Assembly (NCBI RefSeq): GCF_050942215.1
Contig: NZ_CP192056.1
Span: forward strand, 2,046,001 to 2,110,000
DNA: 64,000 bases
Direction: 5' to 3'
DNA from: Sphaerimonospora sp050942215
GTDB lineage: Bacteria > Actinomycetota > Actinomycetes > Streptosporangiales > Streptosporangiaceae
Position 1 is the stretch's first letter; every line of letters begins with the position of its first letter. A program made the position numbers and the translations under genes. Below the pieces are notes generated by a model. It was given only the letters and a program-made list of their open reading frames with translations, ran no database searches and was not told where the DNA came from. Below are positions 53,452-61,652 of the stretch, one piece after another.

Positions 53452-54462
53452 GTCGCTCCGCTGCTCGCCCTGTCCCGCCTCGGCCGGCTCCGGCGCGCCC
53501 CCCTGGGCGCCGACCGGCCGGGGCGGGGCCGGTACGAGCGGGTCGGGCCGCGGCGCGGAGCCGGGGCGCGGGCGGAAGCGACGCAGGATCACCCGTACGA
53601 CCAGCCAGACCACGACCGCCAGGACGAGCCAGGGCATCAGCACGCCCAGCACGGTCAGGCCGATCTCGACCGCGGCGACGAACGCGCGCCAGCCGGCGCT
53701 CAGCCCGGCCAGGAAGCCCGATCGCTCCTCCGGCTCGCCGGACCGGGCTCCCGGTTTCGCCTGGGGGATCAGCGTGAGCGTGATCGTCGCCATGCCGGTC
53801 CGCGCGGCCAGCGCCTTCTGCCTGGCCTGGAGCGACTCCAGCTCGGCCTCCCGGTTGGAGATCTCCCGCTCGATCTCCATGATCTCGCCGATCTTGTTCG
53901 CCTTCGACAGCAGTGTGCGGAACTGGTCGAGCGTCGCACGCGCCGACTTCACCCGGCTCTCGACGTCGGCGACCTCCTCCGTGACGTCCTCGGTGCCCTG
54001 GTGCATCGACTCCCGCTTGCCGAGGTCGTGGCCGAGCCGGGAGAGCACGCCGGGGTAGTGCTCCGGCGGCACCTTGAACGTGATGACCGCGTGGTCCTCG
54101 CGGCCGTAGGAGTCGATCTTCTCCTGGGCCACGTAGCCATCGGCGGCCAGCACGATCGTCTTGGCCCGGTCCGCCGCCGCCGGCACGTCGGCCGCCCGGA
54201 CGGTCAGCTGGGCCGTGTGGATGATCGACCGGTTGGCCGGCGTGACGTCGGCCCGCCGGTCGGAGGCCTGCCCATCGGCCCGTGTCTCGGAGACCGCCTC
54301 CTGGCGCGCCGCCTCCGGGGCCGCCGCGGCCTGGTCGGCGGCGGCGCCGCCGGCCGTCGACTGCAGGGTGGACTCGCCGCCGCCGCAGCCGGACGCGAGG
54401 ACGACGGCCATGATCGCGGCGACGGCGGCCGTGCCGTACCGGATATACCGGATTCGTGTCAT
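53440..54462 (-). CDS. DUF4349 lipoprotein with coiled coil and C-terminal membrane helix
   Basis: A 340-residue lipoprotein: lipobox 'L-A-S-G-C' (Cys26), an Ala/Gln-rich linker, then the DUF4349 domain with 'R-S-I-I-H-T-A-Q-L-T-V' and a predicted coiled coil ('I-M-E-I-E-R-E-I-S-N-R-E-A-E-L-E-S-L'). A membrane helix near residues 275-300 and a Pro-rich cytoplasmic tail follow. Family function is unknown. The ATG at 54462 follows GAAGGA. It sits between the hemE and hemY genes on the opposite strand. Confidence 0.85.
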   Translation of the reverse strand: MTRIRYIRYGTAAVAAIMAVVLASGCGGGESTLQSTAGGAAADQAAAAPEAARQEAVSETRADGQASDRRADVTPANRSIIHTAQLTVRAADVPAAADRAKTIVLAADGYVAQEKIDSYGREDHAVITFKVPPEHYPGVLSRLGHDLGKRESMHQGTEDVTEEVADVESRVKSARATLDQFRTLLSKANKIGEIMEIEREISNREAELESLQARQKALAARTGMATITLTLIPQAKPGARSGEPEERSGFLAGLSAGWRAFVAAVEIGLTVLGVLMPWLVLAVVVWLVVRVILRRFRPRPGSAPRPDPLVPAPPRPVGAQGGAPEPAEAGQGEQRSDSAD

Positions 54463-54566
54463 GTCCTTCACACGCTCCACGATCCTCGCCGGTTCGGTGC
54501 CGGCGATCACGTTGCCGTCACGATGCCGTCACGGCGGGCCGCGCGGGGCCCGGCCCCGGGGACCGA

Positions 54567-54572
54567 TAGCTT
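54567..54572 (+). promoter_or_regulatory. hemY: -10 element of hemY (leaderless)
   Basis: TAGCTT is followed after seven bases by the hemY ATG. The GGAG in between is only one base from the ATG, too close to serve as Shine-Dalgarno. Confidence 0.5.
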
Positions 54573-54579
54573 TTGGAGT

Positions 54580-56028
54580 ATGGACGAGATCTCTGGTCGT
54601 CATGTGGTGATCGTCGGCGCGGGCATCGCCGGCCTGGCCGCCGCCCTCCACCTGAACCGCGGCGACGCCCGGCTCAAGATCACGATTCTGGAGGGCGCCC
54701 CGCGGATCGGCGGCAAGCTGTACGCCTCCGAGGTGGCCGGCGTGGAGGTCGACGCGGGTGCGGAGGCCATGCTGGCGCGGCGCCCGGAGGGAGGGGAGCT
54801 CGCGCGGCTGGCCGGTCTCGGCGACGCGCTCGTCCACCCCGGGACCACGCGGGCCGCCGTCCTGTCGCGCGGGTCGCTGCGCGCCATGCCCGCCGGGCAC
54901 GTGATGGGCGTCCCCTCCGACCTGGGCGCGCTCGCCCGCTCCGGCGTCCTGTCGCCCGGCGGCCTCGCCCGGGTTCCGCTCGACCTGGTCCTCCCGCCGA
55001 CGCTCGTGAACACCGACGTCTCCGTCGCCGCGTACATCCGCGCCAGGATGGGGCGCGAGGTGGTCGACCGGCTGATCGAGCCCCTGCTGGGCGGGGTGTA
55101 CGCGGGCCGCGTCGACACGCTGTCCCTGGACGCGACCATGCCCCGCGTCGCCGCCGTCGCGCGGACCGAGCGGTCGCTGCTGCGGGCCGCCTCCGCGATC
55201 GCGGCCGGTGCCCCCGGGAACGCCGGCCCGGTGTTCGCCACGCTCAAGCACGGGATGGGCAGCCTGCCGCAGGCGGTGGCCAAGGCGTCCGGCGCCGACG
55301 TACGTACGGGCACCATGGCCCGCGAGCTCGTCCGCACCGAGACCGGCTGGCGGCTGATCGCCGGTCCCACCCGGGAGGAGGAGGCCATCGACGCCGACGC
55401 CGTGATCCTCGCGGTCCCGGCCCGGCCCGCCTCCCGGCTGCTGGAGCGGGAGGTGCCCGGGGCGGCGGCCGAGCTGGCGCGGATCGAGTACTCCAGCATG
55501 GCCGTCGTCACCCTCGCCTATCCCAGGACGGCGTTCCCCCGGATGCCGCGCGGCAGCGGCTACCTGGTGCCCGCTGTCGAGGGCAGGCCGGTGAAGGCGG
55601 CGACGTTCGCCACGACCAAGTGGCCGCACCTGGCCGAGGCCGGCCGCGACCTGGTCATCGTGCGCTGCTCGATCGGCCGGCTGGGCGAGGAGAAGATCCT
55701 CCAGCGCGACGACGCCGAGCTGGCCGCCCTCGCGATGGACGAGATGACGGAGATCACGGGGGTGCGCGGGCTGCCGGTCGACAGGCGCGTCACGAGGTGG
55801 GGAGGTTCGCTGCCGCAGTACGACGTGGGTCACCTCGACCGGGTCGCCCGCGCCCGCGCGGCGGTGGTGGCACAGCCCGGCCTGGCGGTGTGCGGCGCGG
55901 CCTACGACGGCGTCGGAGTCCCGGCCTGCGCGGCCACCGGCCGCGCGGCGGCGGACCGCGTCCTCGAACATCTGAGTGCCGGGGCGCGGACCGACCCGGC
56001 CACCCCCGAGGGCAGAATGGAGCCATGA
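54580..56028 (+). CDS. hemY: coproporphyrinogen III oxidase, FAD type (HemY/CgoX)
   Basis: A 482-residue flavoenzyme that in Gram-positive bacteria oxidises coproporphyrinogen III to coproporphyrin III (older name protoporphyrinogen oxidase). The dinucleotide-binding motif 'V-I-V-G-A-G-I-A-G-L-A-A-A' is followed by 'L-E-G-A-P-R-I-G-G-K', and 'Y-A-G-R-V-D-T-L-S' and the C-terminal 'C-G-A-A-Y-D-G-V-G-V-P-A-C' are family features. The ATG at 54580 has a leaderless -10 upstream. It overlaps chdC by four bases (ATGA). Confidence 0.93.
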   Translation: MDEISGRHVVIVGAGIAGLAAALHLNRGDARLKITILEGAPRIGGKLYASEVAGVEVDAGAEAMLARRPEGGELARLAGLGDALVHPGTTRAAVLSRGSLRAMPAGHVMGVPSDLGALARSGVLSPGGLARVPLDLVLPPTLVNTDVSVAAYIRARMGREVVDRLIEPLLGGVYAGRVDTLSLDATMPRVAAVARTERSLLRAASAIAAGAPGNAGPVFATLKHGMGSLPQAVAKASGADVRTGTMARELVRTETGWRLIAGPTREEEAIDADAVILAVPARPASRLLEREVPGAAAELARIEYSSMAVVTLAYPRTAFPRMPRGSGYLVPAVEGRPVKAATFATTKWPHLAEAGRDLVIVRCSIGRLGEEKILQRDDAELAALAMDEMTEITGVRGLPVDRRVTRWGGSLPQYDVGHLDRVARARAAVVAQPGLAVCGAAYDGVGVPACAATGRAAADRVLEHLSAGARTDPATPEGRMEP

Positions 56029-56744
56029 CCGAGTCCAGCACCAAGTCCTCAGCCGCCCCGCGCCCGAAGGCACGCGAGCTCAACCTCGTCATCCGCTACA
56101 CGATGTGGTCGGTCTTCCGGCTCCGCGATCGGTTGCCGGAGGCCAGGGAGAGCCTCGGCGAGGAGATCGAGGAGCTGCTCGCCCAGGCCGCGGGCAAGGA
56201 CGTGGTGACCCGCGGCTGCTACGACGTGGCCGGGTTCCGGGCCGACGCGGACTTCATGTTCTGGTGGCACGCCCCGGCGGCCGAGGACCTGCAGGACGTC
56301 TACACCCGCTTCCGCCGTACGGCCCTGGGCCGGGCCAGCGAGCCGGTGTGGTCGGCCATGGCGCTGCACCGCCCGGCCGAGTTCAACAAGTCGCACATCC
56401 CGGCGTTCCTGGCCGAGGAGCAGCCGAGGGGATTCGTCTGCGTCTATCCGTTCGTCCGCTCCCTGGAGTGGTACCTGCTGGAGGACTCCGAGCGCAGGGA
56501 GATGCTCGCCGAGCACGGGAAGATGGCCCGGGAGTATCCCGACGTGCGGGCCAACACGGTCGCCTGCTTCGCGCTGAACGACTTCGAGTGGATGCTCGCG
56601 TTCGAGGCCGACGAGCTGCACCGCATCGTCGACCTCATGCGTCACCTGCGCGGGGCCGAGGCCAGGCGGCACACCCGGGTGGAGATCCCGTTCTACACCG
56701 GGGTGCGCAAGCCGGTCAGCGAGCTCGTCGCCGGACTGGCCTGA
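56025..56744 (+). CDS. chdC: coproheme decarboxylase (HemQ/ChdC)
   Basis: Final step of the coproporphyrin-dependent route: peroxide-driven double decarboxylation of coproheme to heme b. The 239 residues show 'M-W-S-V-F-R', the catalytic-Tyr region 'V-Y-P-F-V-R-S-L-E-W-Y' and the proximal-His region 'L-M-R-H-L-R-G-A-E-A-R-R-H'. Coupled to hemY by ATGA. Together with hemE and the distant hemH it shows that this organism uses the coproporphyrin pathway rather than the protoporphyrin one. Confidence 0.95.
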   Translation: MTESSTKSSAAPRPKARELNLVIRYTMWSVFRLRDRLPEARESLGEEIEELLAQAAGKDVVTRGCYDVAGFRADADFMFWWHAPAAEDLQDVYTRFRRTALGRASEPVWSAMALHRPAEFNKSHIPAFLAEEQPRGFVCVYPFVRSLEWYLLEDSERREMLAEHGKMAREYPDVRANTVACFALNDFEWMLAFEADELHRIVDLMRHLRGAEARRHTRVEIPFYTGVRKPVSELVAGLA

Positions 56745-56860
56745 TCCCGGCCGGGCGGGGAGTGTGGTGGAGACACTTGCGCTGAATGCCGGAGTCAAGA
56801 CTGGTCATCGCCGATCCTTTGCCATACTGTGACGTAACGTTCCCGTCATTGTGAGGCAGA

Positions 56861-57439
56861 GTGTCGAGCCGTCTGGCACGTTCCAGGGCGCGCCGTCGTA
56901 GGCGGCGCGCCAGGGCCCGGATCATCGCCCTCGGGGTGACCGTCGCCGCCGGGGGAGGCTTCGCGGTCGCCGGTTCGCTCCTCCACGCGGCGGCGGGCCC
57001 GCCGGCCACGGCCTCGCCCCGGCAGACCACCACACCGGCCGCCGTCGAGGCGGTGGTCGAGACGACCGTACGGTCGGAGACGAAGGCGGCGTCGGCGGCG
57101 TCAGCGGCCAAGGCGTCCGGTCCGTCGAAGTTCACCGACGAGAAGGCGACGGCCTACTTCCGCGACCGGTGGAAGGACGGCACGGCCAAGCGCGTACGCG
57201 ACATCAGGACCACCGGGCGTTACCTGCGGATCTACACGAACCTGCCGGAGAGCGCCGGCGATTCCAAGGCCGCGATCACGCTGTGCGAGCGCGGCCTGGA
57301 GTACCTGGCGGAGCAGGGCGAGCGCGACCCGGTCGTCTTCGTGCAGGCGAAACACGGGGAGAACGGCAATCCGGTTCTCGCCAACATCCTCGGCCCCGAC
57401 GATGACGACTGCCGGGTGACCCACCCCAAGCCCCGCTGA
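56861..57439 (+). CDS. hypothetical secreted or membrane-anchored protein
   Basis: A 192-residue protein starting at a GTG with an extremely Arg-rich head (about 17 Arg in the first 21 residues) and a single hydrophobic segment (about 22-42), giving a signal anchor. An Ala/Thr/Ser linker leads to a roughly 100-residue soluble domain ('K-F-T-D-E-K-A-T-A-Y-F-R-D-R-W') containing two Cys that could pair. No family recognised. It stands alone between chdC and the convergent msrB. Confidence 0.65.
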   Translation: MSSRLARSRARRRRRRARARIIALGVTVAAGGGFAVAGSLLHAAAGPPATASPRQTTTPAAVEAVVETTVRSETKAASAASAAKASGPSKFTDEKATAYFRDRWKDGTAKRVRDIRTTGRYLRIYTNLPESAGDSKAAITLCERGLEYLAEQGERDPVVFVQAKHGENGNPVLANILGPDDDDCRVTHPKPR

Positions 57440-57565
57440 GCGGGCGCGACGTATCACGAGAAGGGCGGACGGCCGGCGACCGCGCGGCCGCTCCTCCGGC
57501 GACGGCCCTACCGCCGGGGCCGGACCTCCCGCCCGTACGGACACCGTCCCGGCAGGACGGGCGGG

Positions 57566-57967
57566 TCACTCGGCGGGAGCGAGCGTCAGGCAGACCGAGT
57601 TGATGCAGTAGCGGTCGTCGGTCGGGGTCGGGTAGCCCTCGCCGTGGAAGACGTGGCCCAGGTGGGAGTCGCACCGCGCGCAGCGGACCTCCACCCGGCT
57701 CATGCCCAGCGAGTCGTCCCGATGCAGCGTCACGGCCGCCGACTCCGACGGCTCGAAGAACGAGGGCCACCCGCAGTGCGACTCGAACTTGGCCTCGGAA
57801 CGGAACAGTTCTGCGCCGCAGGCGCGGCAGGAGTAGACCCCGACCGTCTTGGTGTCGACGTACTCACCGCTGAAGGGCCGTTCGGTCCCCGCCTGCCGGA
57901 GCACCTGGTACTCCTCCGGAGACAGCCTGGCCCGCCACTCCTCGTCGCTCCTGATCACCTTGTCCAT
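57566..57967 (-). CDS. msrB: peptide-methionine (R)-S-oxide reductase
   Basis: Reduces methionine-R-sulfoxide in proteins. The 133-residue MsrB has the zinc cysteines in two pairs ('S-C-R-A-C-G' and 'R-C-A-R-C-D-S-H-L-G-H-V-F'), 'H-C-G-W-P-S-F' and the catalytic 'R-Y-C-I-N-S-V-C'. The ATG at 57967 has TAGGCT seven bases upstream on its strand, and the longer open frame upstream has no coding character. Divergent from the LigD-type polymerase. Confidence 0.95.
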   Translation of the reverse strand: MDKVIRSDEEWRARLSPEEYQVLRQAGTERPFSGEYVDTKTVGVYSCRACGAELFRSEAKFESHCGWPSFFEPSESAAVTLHRDDSLGMSRVEVRCARCDSHLGHVFHGEGYPTPTDDRYCINSVCLTLAPAE

Positions 57968-58298
57968 GAACACCAGCCTAAGTCGTGTTTCGACGGTCAT
58001 CACCTGCCGCGTGGCGGACGTCACCGTCCCGACACTCCCCGAAAGGACCAAGGGACGGTCAGTTCTCCTCGTCCGGGGCATCCTTTCGCGGTCGTCTCCG
58101 CGTCTTCCCGTACGAGGCCTCAGGGAGGAAGCACCCGACCCGTGCTGGACGCCGCCCGGCGCCTCACGTGGTCCGCTCCGTCGCGTTCGCGCGAGCACGA
58201 GCCCCGCCCGGAGGGCGTGCGGGCTTGTGGGAGCTCCCGGTCCGGCCGCCGTTGGCAGCCCGGGGCGGACCACCTCCTTTCTGGGTAGTGTCCGTCAC
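57968..58298. promoter_or_regulatory. divergent msrB / ligD-pol promoter region
   Basis: Two leaderless-type -10 elements face outward: TAGGCT (57980-57975, minus) seven bases before msrB, and TAGTGT (58286-58291, plus) seven bases before the polymerase ATG. The roughly 300 bases between hold no supported ORF or strong hairpin. Confidence 0.45.
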
Positions 58299-59300
58299 AT
58301 GGCGTCGCCGTACATCGAACTCGAGATCGAAGGCCGGACGGTCAAGGTGACCAACCCGGACAAGATCTACTTCCCCGGCGTTGGCGCGACCAAGCGCGAC
58401 CTGGTGGAGTACTACGTGAGCGTCGGGGACGGTGTGCTGCGCGCCCTCCGCGACCGGCCGACCTACCTCAAGCGGCACCCGGACGGAGTCGGCTCGGAGG
58501 CGATCTACCAGAAGCGGATGCCCAAGCATCCCGACTGGATCGAGACCGTCACCGTGGCCTTCCCCAGCGGACGCACCGCCGACGCGTTCTGTCCGACCGA
58601 GATCGCGGCGGTCGCCTGGTGCGCGAACCTCGCCACGATCGACTTCCACCCCTGGCCGGCCCGCAGGCCCGACCTCGAGCACCCCGACGAGCTGCGCATC
58701 GACATCGATCCGCAGCCGGGCACCTCCTTCGAGGACGCGCGCAAGGTCGCCTTCGCCGTACGGGAGATCCTGGACGAGCTCGGCGTGACCGGCTTCCCCA
58801 AGACCTCGGGCAACCGAGGCGTCCACATCGGCGTGCGCATCGAGCCCCGCTGGACCTTCACGGAGGTGCGGTACGCCGCGATCGCGCTCGCCCGTGAGGT
58901 GGAGCGGCGGCTGCCCGGCCTCGCGACCACCGCCTGGTGGAAGGAGGAGCGGGGGGAGAAGGTCTTCATCGACTACAACCAGAACGCCCGCGACCGCACG
59001 GTCGCCGCGGCCTACTCGGTGCGCGCCAGGCCGGACGCCACCGTCTCCGCACCCGTGACATGGGCGGAGCTGGCCGACTGCGATCCGCGCGACTTCGACA
59101 TCCGGACGATGCCGGGGCGGTTCGCGGAGATCGGCGACCTCCAGCGGACCATCGACGACCGGGCGTTCGTCATCGACACGCTGCTCGGATGGTACGCCGC
59201 CGACGGCCGGGGCGACCTGCCCTACCCGCCGAACCACCCCAAGATGCCCGGCGAGCCCAAGCGCGTCCAGCCCTCCAAGGCCCGCCCGTCGGACGATTGA
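58299..59300 (+). CDS. stand-alone LigD-type primase-polymerase (NHEJ)
   Basis: A 333-residue archaeo-eukaryotic primase-like polymerase equal to the POL domain of LigD, used for gap filling in non-homologous end joining. It contains 'T-N-P-D-K-I-Y-F-P', 'K-R-H-P-D-G', the metal-binding 'L-R-I-D-I-D-P' (two catalytic Asp), 'S-G-N-R-G-V-H-I' and 'P-V-T-W-A-E-L'. No ligase or phosphoesterase domain is fused. The ligase that starts at the right edge of the window is a likely partner. No ku gene is seen in the window. Confidence 0.92.
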   Translation: MASPYIELEIEGRTVKVTNPDKIYFPGVGATKRDLVEYYVSVGDGVLRALRDRPTYLKRHPDGVGSEAIYQKRMPKHPDWIETVTVAFPSGRTADAFCPTEIAAVAWCANLATIDFHPWPARRPDLEHPDELRIDIDPQPGTSFEDARKVAFAVREILDELGVTGFPKTSGNRGVHIGVRIEPRWTFTEVRYAAIALAREVERRLPGLATTAWWKEERGEKVFIDYNQNARDRTVAAAYSVRARPDATVSAPVTWAELADCDPRDFDIRTMPGRFAEIGDLQRTIDDRAFVIDTLLGWYAADGRGDLPYPPNHPKMPGEPKRVQPSKARPSDD

Positions 59301-59380
59301 CGGGACGGGCCGCATCGCCCCTGAATAACGCCTCGACCGGCGGCGAGTGACTGGAAAACGTCCGGAATCGACATAATCCG

Positions 59381-59409
59381 TTGATCCCCGTAAAGATCGA
59401 CGCTATTAT
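59381..59409 (+). promoter_or_regulatory. promoter of the sulfite reductase operon (TTGATC-N17-TATTAT)
   Basis: TTGATC (59381-59386) and TATTAT (59404-59409) have a 17-base spacer, the best sigma-70-like promoter in the window. The -10 is seven bases before the ATG of the leader peptide, implying leaderless translation of that peptide. Confidence 0.75.
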
Positions 59410-59416
59410 CGATTCG

Positions 59417-59500
59417 ATGATTAGGACGCGATGCTCTGGAATCGTAGGGGCGATGATCCCGTGCCTCTGCCAGTGTTGCCGCGCATCTAGCCGCGCCTAG
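59417..59500 (+). CDS. cysteine-rich leader peptide of the sulfur operon (27 aa)
   Basis: The short frame from the ATG at 59417 to the TAG ending at 59500 contains the run C-L-C-Q-C-C near its end and another Cys at position 6. It is followed by a hairpin and then the sulfite reductase gene. Such peptides act as cysteine sensors: ribosomes stall at the Cys codons when Cys-tRNA is scarce, changing the downstream RNA fold. An internal ATG (59453) would give a 15-residue version keeping all four clustered cysteines. Confidence 0.7.
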   Translation: MIRTRCSGIVGAMIPCLCQCCRASSRA

Positions 59501-59519
59501 CCTGCCGCCTTCCGCGTCC

Positions 59520-59541
59520 GGCGAGCGCCTCTCGGCTCGCC
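59520..59541 (+). terminator. attenuator hairpin after the cysteine leader
   Basis: GGCGAGC (59520-59526) pairs perfectly with GCTCGCC (59535-59541) around an eight-base loop, followed by a pyrimidine-rich stretch. It begins 19 bases after the leader stop, within reach of a stalled ribosome. Confidence 0.55.
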
Positions 59542-59632
59542 CCCATCTCTTCTCTTTGTCGTGTCACCCAGTCCGACATCGGCGTCGGTGCTCGTCGGCT
59601 GGCATGTCCACGCATTGCCGCACGGAGGAACC

Positions 59633-61591
59633 GTGACCACAACAATTCCCTCTCGCGCCCGCCGCTCCGGTGCCGATCGGCCGCCGCCCGACTGGGATCT
59701 CGTCTACCGACGCAACTCCATCGAGCGACTCAAGCGCGATCGCCCCGGCCTCGACGTCCGCAATGAGCTGCCCAGCCTCATCGAACGGGGCTACGAGGAC
59801 ATTCCGGAAGAAGAAGTCGTCCGGCTGTACTGGTGGGGTCTCGCCCACGACAAGCCGAAGATCGGCACCTTCATGGTGCGCATCAAGGTGCCCGGCGGTC
59901 TGGTGCGGCCCGACCAGGTGCGGGCGCTGGGACGCATCGCCCGTGAGTACGGCCGCGACGAGGCCGAGCTGACCACCCGCCAGGGCATCCAGCTGCACTG
60001 GGTGCGGATGGAGAAGCTCCCCGAGGTGCTCGGCGTGATCGAGGCCGCCGGGCTGACCACCGCGGGCGCGGAGGGCGACACCGTACGCAACATCACCGGC
60101 TGCCCGGTGGCGGGCCTCACCGCAGAGGAGCCTTTCGACGTCACACCGATCATCAACGAGGTGGCCGGCTTCTTCTACGGCAACCCCGAGTACAGCAACC
60201 TGCCCCGCAAGCACAAGTACACGATCGCGGCGTGCTCGGCGCAGTGCAACGCGCCGGAGATCCACGACGTCGCCCTGATCGCCACCGTCCGCGACGGCCG
60301 GCCCGGGTTCGGGCTGCGCATCGGCGGCGGCATGGCGAACACCCCGCGCATCTCCCGTGACATCGGCGTCTTCGTGCCGGCCGAGGACACGGTCGAGGTG
60401 CTGAAGGCGGTGACCAACGCCTGGCAGCGCGACCTGCGGTACCGCGTCTCGCGTGCCAAGGCCCGGATCAAGTTCATGATGGACGACTACGGTCCGCAGG
60501 GGGTGCGCGAGAAGGTCGAGGAGCAGCTCGGCCGCCGGCTGGAGGACGGCTTCGCGCCCGAGCCGGCGCCCGAGGCCGACCACATGGGCGTGCACCCGCA
60601 GCGGCAGGACGGGCTCGTCTACATCGGCGTGCCCGTGCCGGCCGGCCGGGTGACCGGCAGCATGCTCGAGAGGCTCGGCGAGTTGCTCGACGACCTCGGC
60701 GCCGACCTGCGCTTCACCCGTCAGCAGAACTTCATCATCGGCAACGTCCCGGCGTCCCGCGTCGAGGAAGTGAAGGCGCTCCTGGCCGAGCTGGGCCTGC
60801 CGGTCGGCCGCGGCCGCGCCTACGCCCGCTCGCTGGCCTGCACGAGCCACCGCTTCTGCAACTACTCGGTGGCCGAGACCAAGGGCAAGCTGGACGTGAT
60901 GCTCGGCCGGCTCACCGATCGGTTCGGCGCCGAGCGCATCGGCGACCTCGCCATCCACATGGACGGCTGCCCGCACGCCTGCGCCCAGCACTGGGTGGGC
61001 GAGATCGGCCTGCAGGGCACCACGACCAGGAAGGAAGGCGCCGACGAGCGGGTCGAGGCCTACGACCTGACCGTGGGCGGCGGCCTGGGCGCCCGTACGG
61101 CGATCGGCCGCCGGCTGATGCGCCGCGTGCCCACCGACGAGATCGACGACGTCATCGAGCGCCTGGTGGAGGGCTGGCTGACGGAGCGGGCCGCACGCGG
61201 CGACGCGACTTACACCTTCGGCGACTTCGCCTCGGAGCGCAGCGACGAGGAGCTGATCGGACTCGCCAGCGACACCGGCGCGCGGTCCGCCCCGTCGGCC
61301 CCGGCCGAGGTGGCCGAGACGGCCGTGACCGTACGGATCCCCGGCCCGCTGCTCGACCTCGTGGGCGGGGCGGACGAGATCGAGGTGACCGCCCGGACCG
61401 TGGGCGAGGCTCTGGCGGCCGTGGCCAAGGAGCATCCGGCGTTCGGCGCCCAGGTGACGCCCGACGGCAAGGTCGCCGAGGCGTTCCTCGTCGCGGTGGG
61501 CGAGGAGGACATCCGCAGCCTCGCCGGTCTCGCCACCGAGGTGACGGCCGGCTCCGACATCACCGTCGTCATGGCGATGTCCGGTGGCTGA
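59633..61591 (+). CDS. sir: assimilatory sulfite/nitrite reductase fused to a CysO/MoaD-like sulfur carrier
   Basis: Reduces sulfite to sulfide using a siroheme-[4Fe-4S] centre. Residues 1-550 are the ferredoxin-type sulfite reductase, with cluster cysteines in 'A-C-T-S-H-R-F-C-N-Y' and 'G-C-P-H-A-C-A-Q-H' and two ferredoxin-like halves. After a Ser/Ala/Pro linker, residues about 568-652 form a ubiquitin-fold domain very like mycobacterial CysO: 'V-R-I-P-G-P-L-L-D-L-V-G-G', 'E-E-D-I-R-S-L-A-G-L-A-T' and the C-terminus 'M-A-M-S-G-G'. The usual enzyme stops near 560 residues. The GTG start follows GGAGGAACC. The frame is continuous with no sign of error. Head of the operon with cysH. Confidence 0.9.
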   Translation: MTTTIPSRARRSGADRPPPDWDLVYRRNSIERLKRDRPGLDVRNELPSLIERGYEDIPEEEVVRLYWWGLAHDKPKIGTFMVRIKVPGGLVRPDQVRALGRIAREYGRDEAELTTRQGIQLHWVRMEKLPEVLGVIEAAGLTTAGAEGDTVRNITGCPVAGLTAEEPFDVTPIINEVAGFFYGNPEYSNLPRKHKYTIAACSAQCNAPEIHDVALIATVRDGRPGFGLRIGGGMANTPRISRDIGVFVPAEDTVEVLKAVTNAWQRDLRYRVSRAKARIKFMMDDYGPQGVREKVEEQLGRRLEDGFAPEPAPEADHMGVHPQRQDGLVYIGVPVPAGRVTGSMLERLGELLDDLGADLRFTRQQNFIIGNVPASRVEEVKALLAELGLPVGRGRAYARSLACTSHRFCNYSVAETKGKLDVMLGRLTDRFGAERIGDLAIHMDGCPHACAQHWVGEIGLQGTTTRKEGADERVEAYDLTVGGGLGARTAIGRRLMRRVPTDEIDDVIERLVEGWLTERAARGDATYTFGDFASERSDEELIGLASDTGARSAPSAPAEVAETAVTVRIPGPLLDLVGGADEIEVTARTVGEALAAVAKEHPAFGAQVTPDGKVAEAFLVAVGEEDIRSLAGLATEVTAGSDITVVMAMSGG

Positions 61592-61652
61592 GCAGCGGCT
61601 CGGCGGACATCCCGGCGACAGCGCGACAACACAGCGGTGAGAGGGAACGAAA

